This document shows, piece after piece, positions 17,503-26,293 of a stretch of DNA of 64,000 nucleotides. Position numbers and translations under genes: made by a program. The DNA comes from Rhizobium sophorae (GTDB taxonomy: Bacteria; Pseudomonadota; Alphaproteobacteria; Rhizobiales; Rhizobiaceae): assembly GCF_013087515.1 (NCBI RefSeq), contig NZ_JABFCN010000028.1:161910-225909 (forward strand), given 5' to 3'. Under the pieces are notes generated by a model. It was not told where the DNA came from, did no database searches, and was given only the letters and a program-made list of their open reading frames with translations. Positions within the stretch are counted from its first letter, which is position 1, and every line of letters starts with the position of its first letter.

Positions 17503-18002
17503 CACGCCACGCCGGCCACCTTTGTCGTAAGCTCTTTCACGTCCTCAACCGGAGGGGCAACCTCCGGCTTTCGCTGGTGAATTGGGCGAGAGCGATGTAT
17601 TTCCCATCGCGTTTAAGTATTATTAACGACCATCGGAAATATAGCTCGTATAGGTGAGGAGCTAATTCCGCGCACTATCGTCAACTCTTGGCGAATGGTT
17701 TTGCTGCTCAAGCATTGCGGACGCAGTCCATCTCGTCTGAATAGACCTGGTTGGATGGCGAAACTTCCAGCCTTCGGCCCAACAAAACATATGTTTTGCG
17801 GGGTTTGCGATGGTCGTGTCCGGCCAAAAGGCAGGCTCGCCTACGGAGCTCCCGCGCCTCGCTTCGGACAAATTTCTGCCGCCAAAATGCCAGTATTAGT
17901 TGTTTCTAAATCACGCCATAATTCGCATCTACGTTGCCGCGCCTGTTTTATTCTTCGCCACATTTCGGAATTTCAACATTATACAAACAATGGTGGGTAA
18001 CT
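17503..18002. other. Intergenic region, about 500 bases
   Basis: No supported gene. The region is AT-rich around 17600-17660 and 17890-18000, the latter likely the promoter of the next gene. A perfect 14-base palindrome, AAAACATATGTTTT, lies near 17785-17798. Weak open frames on both strands have no recognisable composition. Confidence 0.4.
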
Positions 18003-18425
18003 ATGAAGGTTATTCTCGTCATCGTCCTCACGGCGCTTGCCGTGCCCTGTGAGGCAGACATGCTCGCGACGGCGTCCCGATACAAAAGCATGCACGAACG
18101 CTCCATCTCCTTCCTCAGCATCAATCCGCGCAGGGTATCCTGGTGCGGGGCGTTTCTGGCCTTTGTCGCCAAGCGATCTTCGCGGCAACCGCCGCCCAAC
18201 CCCAACATGGCGGCGTCCTGGAGGAAGTTCGGCAAGCCGGTCGGCGTCCGCTCCGCCAGGCGAGGGGATGTCGTGGTGATCCGCACCGGCCGGCGCTTTC
18301 ATGTCAGTCTGTTCGATCACATCGACCAGCGCCGGCAGTACGTCTACCTGTTCGGCGGCAACCAATCCAACCGGGTCCAACTGTCCAGATATCGCGCCAG
18401 TTCGGTCGTCGCGGTGCGACGATGA
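18003..18425 (+). CDS. Exported TIGR02594-type (NlpC/P60-like) protein
   Basis: 140 residues from ATG 18003; the frame upstream to 17934 is not needed. A signal peptide of about 18 residues (MKVILVIVLTALAVPCEA) precedes a compact domain with SWCGAFLAFVAKRSS (candidate catalytic Cys in WCGAF) and RRFHVSLFDHI (candidate His), followed by YLFGGNQSNRV. This cysteine-histidine order and the GGNQSN ending are typical of TIGR02594 proteins, which are thought to be cell-wall peptidases. The region between them is shorter than usual. The strand change at 18.5 kb isolates it as a single-gene unit. Confidence 0.7.
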   Translation: MKVILVIVLTALAVPCEADMLATASRYKSMHERSISFLSINPRRVSWCGAFLAFVAKRSSRQPPPNPNMAASWRKFGKPVGVRSARRGDVVVIRTGRRFHVSLFDHIDQRRQYVYLFGGNQSNRVQLSRYRASSVVAVRR

Positions 18426-18469
18426 TGTCGGGTGAGAACCTCTCCTGACAAAGTCGGCCAACACCTCTG

Positions 18470-18543
18470 TCGTCATGCTCGGGCTTGTCCCGAGCATCTG
18501 CAACCGGTGCAGCAGATCCTCGGCACAAGGCCGAGGATGACGC
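18470..18543. repeat. Double-hairpin intergenic repeat, family C
   Basis: Two adjacent hairpins: ATGCTCGGG-CTTGT-CCCGAGCAT and ATCCTCGGC-ACAAG-GCCGAGGAT, flanked by GTCGTC/GACGCC. This two-stem structure is common between rhizobial genes. It lies between convergent genes and could terminate both. Confidence 0.65.
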
Positions 18544-18577
18544 CGAATGGAGAGCGAGGCTTGGCGGGAAACAGGCC

Positions 18578-19363
18578 TTACGCCTTGCGCGCCCTGATGT
18601 GGAGGAAGATCGGCGCGATGCGGGTATCGGCGACTATTGGCTCGGCAAGCGCCACCTCGATTGACGCCATGGGCTCGCCGAAAGCTTCGATCGTCAGCCC
18701 CGCTTCGACGATCATCGACACCCAGGTCGCCAGCGTCCGGTGAAAGCGCGGGACGGCAAACGGCGTCAGCGTCGCCCGTTCGGCCTCGGGGATGGAGGAG
18801 AAGATCCAGCGATCGATCCGGCCGTCGCTTTCGTCGAAGTAATCTGCGATCTCAACCGCGACAGGCTCGCCGGCCTGATTGCGGATATTGCGGCGCGTCG
18901 GCGGCACAAAACAGGGGTGCAGGATCGAAAACTGCAGGAAGCCGCCCGGCTTCAGGACCCGGTGGATGCCCTTCAGCACCTCGCGCTGGTCGGCCATGTC
19001 CATCATCGACATGAAGGCGGTGACGAAATCGAAGCTCGCCTCCGGGAAATCGATGCTCTGGCCGTCGCCGAGCACGTAATCGATGCCGAGTGGCGCTTGC
19101 GTCTCGGTCTCGCGGGCATAACGAATGAAGGTCGGGGCGATGTCGAGGCCGATCATGCGGGCGCCGAGGCGGGCGACGGCGCGGGTGTTGGAACCTTCCC
19201 CGCAGCCGAGATCAAGCCCGGCAAGGCCCGCGACCGGCGGCAGCATCTTCAGAAAGGCCGGCGTGTTCAGCGCGTCGCGATACTTGTCGTAACCCGCGCG
19301 GCTATAGATCGTCCAGGTCTCGGCATTGCTCTCCCAATGGGCGGCGACATCATTGGCGTTCAT
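18578..19363 (-). CDS. Class I SAM-dependent methyltransferase
   Basis: 261 residues. The Rossmann methyltransferase core includes motif I GLDLGCGEGSNTRAVA (about residues 49-64), the acidic ribose binder in MIGLDIAP, the motif DGQSIDFPEASFDFV, and HRVLKPGGFLQFSI. The C-terminal 100 residues form a substrate domain (HPCFVPPTRRN, DESDGRIDRWIF). Substrate unknown; the overall layout resembles small-molecule O- or C-methyltransferases of the UbiE-like group. Single gene, with no obvious operon partner. Confidence 0.82.
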   Translation of the reverse strand: MNANDVAAHWESNAETWTIYSRAGYDKYRDALNTPAFLKMLPPVAGLAGLDLGCGEGSNTRAVARLGARMIGLDIAPTFIRYARETETQAPLGIDYVLGDGQSIDFPEASFDFVTAFMSMMDMADQREVLKGIHRVLKPGGFLQFSILHPCFVPPTRRNIRNQAGEPVAVEIADYFDESDGRIDRWIFSSIPEAERATLTPFAVPRFHRTLATWVSMIVEAGLTIEAFGEPMASIEVALAEPIVADTRIAPIFLHIRARKA

Positions 19364-19466
19364 GGCTCTGCTCCTTGCTCGATCGGGATGGGCGGGGAGC
19401 TATAGGCGGTGCGGGTGACAATGGGAAGACAGGCAGTCCACTGTAAGCGCTTCACGCCTATGGATC

Positions 19467-19871
19467 ATGACCAGCGTGCACTATCATGCGATCGAGAGGA
19501 TAGGGGCTGCTTTGTCCGACGAAGTGATCATCCGCGAACTGGTCGGCCTCGATCAGATGATGACAATTTTCCCGCTGTACAGCCAGGTTAGTCGCCTGAG
19601 TGAGGCCGTGGTTTGCCAAAGACTTTCAGCCATGTTTGCACAGAGCAACCACCGCTGCATAGCAGCATATATCGACGAACGGATGGTGGGTGCGTCGGGT
19701 TTCTGGACCGGCACTCAGTTGTGGTGCGGCAAGTATGTCGAGGCGGGCAACGTCGTGGTAGACAGCGCTCTCCGCGGTCAAGGCATCGGCGGCAAGATGA
19801 TGGCGTGGATCGAGGCGGAGGCGGACCCGCCTCGCGCGGCAGCGATTTTGCGGTCGCATGACCGGGCTTAG
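19467..19871 (+). pseudogene. GNAT acetyltransferase, truncated at its C-terminus
   Basis: 134 residues. Residues 1-115 look like a normal GNAT domain: strands around IAAYIDERMVGASGFW and the acetyl-CoA loop VVVDSALRGQGIGGKMMAWIEAEA. After that the expected helix, strand and FYxxxGF motif are missing, and the sequence becomes low-quality (DPPRAAAILRSHDRA) before a stop that overlaps the convergent phosphatase gene by four bases. The family needs about 150-165 residues, so about 30 residues of the fold appear lost, probably by a deletion joining this gene to its neighbour. Confidence 0.6.
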
Positions 19872-20206
19872 AGATGCCGGGGGACCTTTCCCTTCAGTAG
19901 TTGCACGAGGACGGGGTCCATGAATTCGTACTCGTCAGGAATATCCAGGCATATCAGCCGCTTGCCTTTGAGAGCTGACCGGTATTTGCCCTGGACTTTC
20001 GCACGGTGAGCCTTCTCCATGACGAAGACGATATCGGCCCATTCGATCAGTTCGTTCGATACTGGATTTTCGGCATCGTTGTTGGTGCCGGCCGAGGAGA
20101 CCTCGATCTCCGGCCAGTTTGCGAAGACCTGTTCGGCCGTCGGGCTGCGAAGCTTATTCTGACTGCAGACGAACAGGACGTTTTTCACGTTTCGATCTCT
20201 CGTCAA
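19868..20206 (-). CDS. Low-molecular-weight protein tyrosine phosphatase-like protein
   Basis: 112 residues. The N-terminal phosphate loop is CSQNKLRS (Cys14 to Arg20, C-x5-R-S), and a late acidic motif CLDIPDEYEFMDP supplies the general acid, as in low-molecular-weight phosphatases. It is shorter than the usual 140-160 residues and belongs to a short bacterial subgroup with SQNKLRSPTAE. The start may be the GTG at codon 7 (VKNVLFVC). Cytosolic; substrate unknown. Confidence 0.75.
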   Translation of the reverse strand: MTRDRNVKNVLFVCSQNKLRSPTAEQVFANWPEIEVSSAGTNNDAENPVSNELIEWADIVFVMEKAHRAKVQGKYRSALKGKRLICLDIPDEYEFMDPVLVQLLKGKVPRHL

Positions 20207-20265
20207 GTGAACCGGGCCGGCGATAGCACAATTCCGTGTCCCAGCGAACCAAAGGAGTTGTTGCG

Positions 20266-21669
20266 TCAGCCGCCGCTCACATTCTTGAACGCGGCGATGA
20301 TGCTTTGGGCGGCGAGCTGGGCCTCATCCGATGTCGTCTGGAAATTGGTGACGGAGAGGCGCAGGACGTCGCAGCCGCGCCATTTGGCGCCGCCGGCGAA
20401 GATCAGGCCGTCCGCCTGAATCTTTGCGATCGTCTTTCGGGTCAGCGCGTCGCCTTCTTCGGAGGGCAGGTCCGCTCCGAAGCGGATGATAAGCTGGTTC
20501 AGCGTCACCTCGTTCAGAATGGCGATGCCCGGTTGTTGCGACAGAAGATCGGCCACCAGCCGCGCTGAGGCGCAGCACTGGTCGATCAAGGCGGCGATGC
20601 CGTCGCGGCCGAGATGTTTCAGCATCGCCCAGGTCGCAAAGCCCCGCGCCCTTCTCGAAAGCTCGGGCACGTAGTGGGAAGGATCGCGTTCGCCTTTGCC
20701 GGCGAGCGGCAGGTAACTCGCGGCGATCGTCATGGCGCGGCGATGGGCGAGCTCGTTGCGGACGATCGCATAGCCGCAATCATAGGGCGTCTGCAGCCAC
20801 TTGTGGCCGTCTGTCGCCCAGCTGTCGGCCGCTTCGATGCCGCGGCTGAGGTTGCTGATCTTCGCTGAAGCCTGCGCCCAGAGACCAAAGGCTCCGTCGA
20901 CATGCACCCAGGCGCGCTTCGCCTTCAACAGCGGGATGATGGCGGCGAAATCGTCGAAGGCGCCAGTATTGATCTGCCCCGCCTGGAGAATGGCGATGAC
21001 CGGTCCAGAGACCGCATCGAGCGTGCCCGCCAGCGCGGCGCGGTCTATCCGGCCTACCGGATCGGTGCGCACGCGCAACACGCGATCATGGCCGAGACCG
21101 AGGAATTGCAGCGCGGAGAAGACCGTCGTGTGGGCATCGTCGCCGATCAGAACGGTAATCTCAGGCGCCCCGAACAGGCCCTTTGCATCGGCATCCCAGC
21201 CCACCTGGCGCAGCACCTCGCCGCGGGCGGCGGCAAGGCAGGTGAAGTTCGCCACCGTCGCGCCGGTGACGAAGCCGACCGAGCTTTCGGCCGGCAGCTT
21301 TAGAAGATCGAGAAGCCATCTCGCCGCGACGGTCTCGACTGCGGCCGCGGCCGGGGCGGCGGCATGGTTTCCGGCATTCTGGCCCCAGGCGCTGGTGAGG
21401 AAATCGGCCGCGACGCCGACCGGATGGGAGCCGCCGATGACCCAGCCGAAGAAGCGCGGTCCGGTGGTTGCATGCAGCCCGGGTTCGGCGCCGTGCGAGA
21501 GACGCCTGATGACATCAAGCATATCGGAACCGGCCGCCGGCAGCGGCTCTTCGAAACAGGCAAGCGAGGCTGCATAGTCGTGGGTGGGCACATGGCGGGC
21601 GGGCGCTGCCTGCCGGAACTCGGCCGCAAGCCGGGCGGCTTCCTGAAACAGAGATGCGATTGCCGTCAT
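20266..21669 (-). CDS. PLP-dependent group II decarboxylase family protein
   Basis: 467 residues from ATG 21669, preceded by AGGGGG. Fold-type I decarboxylase features are clear: GWVIGGSHPVGVAADFL near the N-terminus, VGFVTGATVANFTCLAAAR (cofactor phosphate region), HVDGAFGLWAQ (Asp that binds the pyridine nitrogen), and SWATDGHKWLQTPYDCG with the Schiff-base Lys in DGHKW. Relatives decarboxylate aromatic amino acids, glutamate or diaminobutyrate; the sequence alone does not fix the substrate. It is oriented with the phosphatase gene, 59 bases away. Confidence 0.83.
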   Translation of the reverse strand: MTAIASLFQEAARLAAEFRQAAPARHVPTHDYAASLACFEEPLPAAGSDMLDVIRRLSHGAEPGLHATTGPRFFGWVIGGSHPVGVAADFLTSAWGQNAGNHAAAPAAAAVETVAARWLLDLLKLPAESSVGFVTGATVANFTCLAAARGEVLRQVGWDADAKGLFGAPEITVLIGDDAHTTVFSALQFLGLGHDRVLRVRTDPVGRIDRAALAGTLDAVSGPVIAILQAGQINTGAFDDFAAIIPLLKAKRAWVHVDGAFGLWAQASAKISNLSRGIEAADSWATDGHKWLQTPYDCGYAIVRNELAHRRAMTIAASYLPLAGKGERDPSHYVPELSRRARGFATWAMLKHLGRDGIAALIDQCCASARLVADLLSQQPGIAILNEVTLNQLIIRFGADLPSEEGDALTRKTIAKIQADGLIFAGGAKWRGCDVLRLSVTNFQTTSDEAQLAAQSIIAAFKNVSGG

Positions 21670-21919
21670 GCGGATCCCCCTGCCGCCACCGATCCTCGAG
21701 GGGCACACCCTCGAAAGCAGGCTGCCGGCACCCACAATCTAGCCCATATCGCCGAGGCTGTCTTCGCTTGGCAGATCTCGGATCTGGGTTCCAGGGCCTT
21801 CCTTGGGCTTGCCGAGACCTCAAGATAAATTGAGCCTCGGGGAGGCGCTTCCTAAATATCTACAATAACTACCTTATCCCCTTCTGTGCATTTTTGAAAT
21901 TTCGTGGCTCTTGTTGAAA

Positions 21920-22405
21920 ATGATTGCCTTCGCTGCAAGTATCGTTCAATGTTGCGGAAATATCATTTGCGCCATTGTCAAGTTGGTGCTGCCAATCAGC
22001 GAGGGATATGCACTGAAATATTTCCTTCTCTACGCGCTGACATGCACGTTGGTCGGGATAGTTCTTCTCTTCATTATCCATGAAGTTGTACCGTTCACGA
22101 TCGACAAGCCAACCGATCAATCGGTGGTCGGCTCAACTGATGAGCCAGCTGGCGGGCCAACCGAGCAGTCGGTCCGACCAACCGGCGAGCCGGTGCCCAG
22201 GCGAACAACAGATCAATCCGCCGTCCAGCCAGCCGATCCCTTGGTTGTCCGATCCACCGGCCAGCCGGTCGACGGGCCAGCCCGTGAACCGGTGGTCGGG
22301 CCAACCGGCGAACCGGCTACGGGGCCGCCCGATCAATCGGTGGTTAGTCCGACCGGCGAACCGGTCGTCCGGAAGGGTGGCCGTCTGGGGAGTCCGGCGC
22401 AGTGA
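21920..22405 (+). CDS. Membrane-anchored protein with a repetitive Pro/Gly/Thr tail
   Basis: 161 residues from ATG 21920 (a TTG at 21911 is in frame; no strong ribosome site). Two hydrophobic segments occupy residues 1-58 (IVQCCGNIICAIVKLVLPI and FLLYALTCTLVGIVLLFII). The rest is a disordered tail of degenerate repeats of about 7-12 residues such as PTDQSVVGSTDEP, PTGEPV, PTGEPATGPPDQSVV. The underlying DNA is itself repetitive and open in other frames, so coding status is uncertain. No family recognised; a proline-rich surface-exposed tail is one possibility. Confidence 0.4.
   Translation: MIAFAASIVQCCGNIICAIVKLVLPISEGYALKYFLLYALTCTLVGIVLLFIIHEVVPFTIDKPTDQSVVGSTDEPAGGPTEQSVRPTGEPVPRRTTDQSAVQPADPLVVRSTGQPVDGPAREPVVGPTGEPATGPPDQSVVSPTGEPVVRKGGRLGSPAQ
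22095..22375 (+). repeat. Degenerate short tandem repeats
   Basis: At least eight copies of units related to GACCAACCGGCGAACCGG and GATCAATCGGTGGT are interleaved over 280 bases. Unit lengths vary, and both strands stay open in several frames. This is a minisatellite-like tract without the constant spacers of a CRISPR array. Confidence 0.6.
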
Positions 22406-22534
22406 CCGGCGCCTGAGATGACGGATTTCCGTTCGATTTCGTAACTTCGAGCATATGCTGAACTATGAAGCTTCCCTGGTTGACGGCTGGGACCATCTGT
22501 ATTGAGAGTACTTCTCATCTTGCAGGAGGTCCCG

Positions 22535-23043
22535 ATGGATGGAAGCGGCACGACGATCAGGCATATCCAGGCAGACGAAGTGGAGGCTTTCCGGCGCATC
22601 CGTCTGGAAGCGCTTCGTACCGAACCGTCCCTCTTTGCAAGCCGCTACGAGGACTGGGAGGCTCTTTCTCTCGAGGAGTGGCGCAATCGCCTGAATGAGC
22701 CGGTTTTCATCGCTTTTCAGGGTGACGAACCCGTTGGCATAACCGGCCTGGTTCGGCAGCGGTCGAGCAAGATGGCCCATCGCGCGACGATCATCATGGT
22801 TTACGTGAGAAGGAGCATGCGCGGAACGGGCCTTGCCGGCAAGCTGCTCAGCGCGGTGACCGATCACGCGCGCGATATCGGCATCCTGCAGTTGGAACTC
22901 TTCGTCAGCGCGGAGAACCCGGCGGCAATACGCTTCTATCAGCGGGAAGGCTTTCTCCGAGATCGGCAGGATTCCCGGCGGGGTTCTGGAGGAGGGCAGG
23001 GAGATCGACGACGTCATGATGGCTCGCCGTTTGGTCGGTTAGG
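22535..23043 (+). pseudogene. GNAT acetyltransferase with a +1 frameshift near its end
   Basis: The frame begins at ATG 22535 behind GGAGGT. It encodes a full GNAT core: FQGDEPVGITGLVRQ, VYVRRSMRGTGLAGKLLSAV, LQLELFVSAENPAAIRFYQREGF. Directly after GF the frame turns to arginine/glycine-rich sequence and runs to 23089. Removing one T in GGCTTTCTCCG (about 22951) restores a typical ending, SEIGRIPGGVLEEGREIDD and VMMARRLVG, with a stop at 23041-23043. The shifted product would still hold most of the domain, so activity may be reduced and not lost. A sequencing error is the other explanation. Confidence 0.7.
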
Positions 23044-23114
23044 TCTCACGCGGATGGCTCAACGCATATCGGCTTGCGCGACCTATTGACCTCAAGCGGG
23101 GTTGGGGTTGCAGC

Positions 23115-24062
23115 ATGCCGGCATGGGCTGGAGGTTTGGCGGTGACGAAAATTCTGAAAGACGAGGATCTGGTCGGCAGCGCGCTGATGATGATCGCGAT
23201 CGATGCTCTCGAGACCGCTTTTCTCGCGAGAGCCGACAATCGACTGATCTCTCCGCCCCGGCACCATGTCTCGTTTCCCGATCGCGGCGATCTCGTCTTC
23301 ACCGTCGGCGGCATCCTCGGCGAGAAACCGCTCGCGGGCTTCCGGGTCTATGAAACATTCGATGGGGCGGAGCATTCGCAGATCGTCGCGGTATGGTCGA
23401 ACGATGACGCCAAGCTCAAGGGCATTGTTCTTGGAGAGCGCCTCGGCAACCTCAGGACCGGTGCGATCGGAGGTCTCGCCATCCGCCATCTCAGCGCGCC
23501 AGATGCCAGGACCGTGGGGATACTCGGCAGCGGAGCCCAAGCGCGAACCCAACTCGCCGCGGCTGCCGCCGTTCGGAATCTGGATCGCGCCCGCGTCTAT
23601 AGCCGCGACGAGAAAAATCGCGCCGCCTTTGCAGCTGAGATGCAGCAGGCCTTGGGTATTGAAGTGGAGCCTGCCGGCAGCGCCTCAGAAGCCGTCGATG
23701 ACGCCGACATCGTCATCTGCGCGACGACGAGCCGAACGCCCGTCATTCGTGCCAGGGATTTGAAGCCCGGCGTGCACGTCAACACCGTCGGCCCGAAAAC
23801 GTGTGAGGGATACGAACTCGGCCTGGATATCGCCAATGTCGCAGCCGTGATTGCGACGGACTCTTCCGAACAGACGCGCGCCTATGCTTCGCCGTTTTTC
23901 CTGGCCGGCTCCGGCAATGAGCATCGCATGGCAGACCTTGCCGATATCATTGCCGGGAAGGCGGCCGGGAGAGGATCGCCTGGCGATACGACGCTGTTTT
24001 GCTCCGTCGGGTTGGCTGGAACCGAGGTCGTCGTCGCCTCGGCAATCCTTGATATGCTGTGA
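23115..24062 (+). CDS. Ornithine cyclodeaminase / mu-crystallin family protein
   Basis: 315 residues (the start may be the GTG at 23142, VTKILKDEDL). The NAD(P)-binding Rossmann core is GILGSGAQARTQLAAAA (about residues 134-150), followed by VYSRDEKNRAAFAAEM and DIVICATTSRTPVIRARDLKPG. The catalytic-side residues lie in the N-terminal half (RVYETFDG) and in VNTVGPKTCEGYEL. Relatives include ornithine cyclodeaminase, alanine dehydrogenase (archaeal) and ketimine reductases; the exact reaction cannot be assigned. It converges on dapB, 15 bases away. Confidence 0.82.
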   Translation: MPAWAGGLAVTKILKDEDLVGSALMMIAIDALETAFLARADNRLISPPRHHVSFPDRGDLVFTVGGILGEKPLAGFRVYETFDGAEHSQIVAVWSNDDAKLKGIVLGERLGNLRTGAIGGLAIRHLSAPDARTVGILGSGAQARTQLAAAAAVRNLDRARVYSRDEKNRAAFAAEMQQALGIEVEPAGSASEAVDDADIVICATTSRTPVIRARDLKPGVHVNTVGPKTCEGYELGLDIANVAAVIATDSSEQTRAYASPFFLAGSGNEHRMADLADIIAGKAAGRGSPGDTTLFCSVGLAGTEVVVASAILDML

Positions 24063-24077
24063 GTCTGTTTCGCTTAC

Positions 24078-24848
24078 TCACGGCAGACCCAGCACATCTC
24101 TCATGGCGTATTCGCCGGGTGCGCGCCCCGCGATCCAGCGGGCGGCGGCAAGCGCGCCGCGGGCGAACATGCGGCGGTCGAGAGCCGAGTGAGAGAGCGT
24201 CACGACTTCCTCGGCGGCGGCAAACAGGACGCTGTGTTCTCCAACGATCCCGCCGGCCCGCAACACGGCAAACCCGATTTCGCCGGGCGGGCGCTCGCTG
24301 GTAATGCCGTCGCGCCCGCGCCGCTCGACGGATGCGAGGGAAACGCCGCGGCCCTCGGCGGCTGCCTCGCCGAGCATCAGCGCCGTGCCGGACGGCGCGT
24401 CGATCTTTTTGTTGTGATGGGCTTCGAGGATTTCGATATCCCAGCCATGCGCGGGAAGGGTGCGCGCGGCCTGGGCGACGAGGCCGACCAGCATGTTGAC
24501 GCCAATGGAGAAATTGCCGGAGCGTAGGATCGGAATCCCGCGGGCGGCCTCTGCGATCCGTTCGAGTTCATCCGGCTCGAAACCGGTTGCCCCGATCACC
24601 ACGGCCGGTCCGCCGGCCGAAGCGCACAAGCCGGCAAGTTCGGCGGCAGCGCGTCCCGTCGTGAAATCCAGGATTACGTCGGCCGCAGCGATCGCGGCCG
24701 AACGGTCGATCAGCCCGGTGCCCCCGGAGCCGTCACGACCGATGCCACCGACGAGCACAAGATCCGGATCGGCCGCCAGCAGTGGCAGGATGGCGCGACC
24801 CATGCGCCCGTTCGCGCCGGCGACGGCTATTTTGATTGGTGAGATCAC
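24078..24848 (-). CDS. dapB: 4-hydroxy-tetrahydrodipicolinate reductase
   Basis: 256 residues from a GTG start at 24848, preceded by AGGAAAG; the upstream ORF extension overlaps another gene and is rejected. The N-terminal dinucleotide loop is IAVAGANGRMGRAI, and the catalytic and substrate region is EAHHNKKIDAPSGTALML (catalytic His pair, Lys, and the K-x4-SGT phosphate-like site). DapB reduces 4-hydroxy-tetrahydrodipicolinate on the path to lysine and meso-diaminopimelate. Rhizobia usually have dapB near other housekeeping genes, so this could be an additional copy; a whole-genome comparison would show it. Confidence 0.88.
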   Translation of the reverse strand: MISPIKIAVAGANGRMGRAILPLLAADPDLVLVGGIGRDGSGGTGLIDRSAAIAAADVILDFTTGRAAAELAGLCASAGGPAVVIGATGFEPDELERIAEAARGIPILRSGNFSIGVNMLVGLVAQAARTLPAHGWDIEILEAHHNKKIDAPSGTALMLGEAAAEGRGVSLASVERRGRDGITSERPPGEIGFAVLRAGGIVGEHSVLFAAAEEVVTLSHSALDRRMFARGALAAARWIAGRAPGEYAMRDVLGLP

Positions 24849-24861
24849 GGTCTTTCCTAAT

Positions 24862-25215
24862 TCAGGAGGACAGGTGTGGTGCGGAGACGTTTTGGCGTTT
24901 TGCATGCAGACCAAGCAAAACGATAGCATAAACAACGAGTACCAATGGCGTTTCCCACAAGATCGGAAGTACGATGAAGCCATCGCCAGGTCCGCCAACT
25001 TCGTCTGGCGCCATCGTTGGCGTCGTCAATATGGCGAGCGTCAACGGCGAGAAGAACACCCATAGAAATGCCGTTGTGTGTGGCAGCCATCTGCGCCGCT
25101 TGAGCCTTCGCGCAGCGAAAATAGCTGAAACAGGTATCAGGATGTTCAAAACGAAGACGAGCGAAAGCGCGATGAACTCCGGCAAGATTGTCGGGTAATG
25201 CGGATTATATTCCAT
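24862..25215 (-). CDS. Small integral membrane protein upstream of dapB
   Basis: 117 residues with three hydrophobic helices (IALSLVFVLNILIPVSAIF, HTTAFLWVFFSPLTLAIL, PLVLVVYAIVLLGLHA) separated by a basic loop (ARRLKRRRWLP) and an acidic, glycine-rich loop. No family recognised. It ends 13 bases before dapB on the same strand, so the two may be co-transcribed without any obvious shared function. Confidence 0.55.
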   Translation of the reverse strand: MEYNPHYPTILPEFIALSLVFVLNILIPVSAIFAARRLKRRRWLPHTTAFLWVFFSPLTLAILTTPTMAPDEVGGPGDGFIVLPILWETPLVLVVYAIVLLGLHAKRQNVSAPHLSS

Positions 25216-25274
25216 CAGGTTTTCTCAAAGACGGCTATCGATGGGATGTGCTCCTCCACCGGGTGGCCTGAAGC

Positions 25275-25490
25275 TTACCAGTTGCCAGGGTCGGCGGTGT
25301 GGTCGATGCTGGCGAATTCATCGGCCTTCTCCCGGTCCAGCTTCACCTCCGTGGTCGCCTTCGTCTCGTCGGTGACCGCGTAGCGGTCAGGGACCGGTCC
25401 CCTTGATAGTTCCTGATACAGAAGCAGGGCGGCTTCCTCGGCGGTGTCGGCCTCGATCTCCCGGGTAATGGTGACGGTGAACTTGTGCAT
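25275..25490 (-). CDS. Small hypothetical protein
   Basis: 71 residues from ATG 25490 (MHKFTVTITREIEADTAEEAALL). An alternating strand-helix pattern at the N-terminus, F-T-V-T-I-T-R-E-I-E-A-D-T-A-E-E-A, is typical of small ferredoxin-like domains, followed by an acidic tail ending ADPGNW. No named family. The first strand and AEEAA helix are compact and protein-like. Confidence 0.55.
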   Translation of the reverse strand: MHKFTVTITREIEADTAEEAALLLYQELSRGPVPDRYAVTDETKATTEVKLDREKADEFASIDHTADPGNW

Positions 25491-25682
25491 GGCTTCGGGC
25501 CTTTCGATCATCGTGCAGGCGTATGTGCAGCTAGCTCAGTCTGACACGAGTTTTGTGTCGAGGACACAAAAAGCGCATCGTTTAGAATTTGATTCATGCG
25601 ACGGCTTTAGCTCTTTGTTTTTATGAGTGTCGTGGTGCCAAAACGCTGCATATTTGGTCGAGTTCAGCCGAGGGGGTAGATC

Positions 25683-26072
25683 ATGCGCCTGAACCAGGTA
25701 ACCGTTACGATGCCTGACCTCGATGCGGGCTGGAACTTCTACTGCGCTCTCGGTCTCAGGCCCATCGTCGACGCTCGTCCCAGGTATGCACGCTTCGTCT
25801 GCCCGGACGGGGACAGCACCTTCTCCCTGCATCAGGGCGAAAGTGGCGGTGGCGGAACCACCGTGTATTTCGAGTGCGAGAACCTGGACGAGACGGTCGG
25901 CAGCCTCAGCGAGGCTGGTCTTCATTTCGTGAGCGGACCCGAAGACAAGAGTTGGCTCTGGCGTGAAGCCGAGCTGTTCGATCCCGGCGGCAACCGCATC
26001 ATCCTTTATTTCGCCGGATCGAACCGCACCGATCCGCCATGGCGAGTGGATAAGGTGGACCGCCCGAAGTAG
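25683..26072 (+). CDS. VOC-superfamily protein (glyoxalase/bleomycin-resistance fold)
   Basis: 129 residues, the full size of a single VOC unit with two beta-alpha-beta-beta-beta modules: LNQVTVTMPDLDAGWNFYCALGLRP in module 1, and VYFECENLDETVGSLSEAG...LFDPGGNRIILYFAG in module 2. The usual metal ligand positions are only partly kept: the first is Q or N in MRLNQVTV where His is common. An enzymatic role is therefore uncertain. Its start follows GAGGGGGTAGATC. Confidence 0.8.
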   Translation: MRLNQVTVTMPDLDAGWNFYCALGLRPIVDARPRYARFVCPDGDSTFSLHQGESGGGGTTVYFECENLDETVGSLSEAGLHFVSGPEDKSWLWREAELFDPGGNRIILYFAGSNRTDPPWRVDKVDRPK

Positions 26073-26293
26073 GTCCTTGGCGCCGGCCGATCCCGACCAT
26101 TCTCCGAATTGACGAATCGCGGCCGCCTCGGCATCTTTGGGTCGGCGTAGCCTAACGCCGAACCTCTCTAGACCCTCCCCAGCAGGGTCTTCAAACGGAG
26201 GCAAAGGGACTTTCGTCTCGGGTCGTGGTCCTTGGTCCTGATGTTTCGGGCCTGTTGCTGGGGAACACCGTCCGGAACGTGAGAGGCCATGAT

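Noticed and set aside
22095..22375. CRISPR-like array
   Set aside because: Units vary in length and sequence and there are no constant-length unique spacers and no cas genes.
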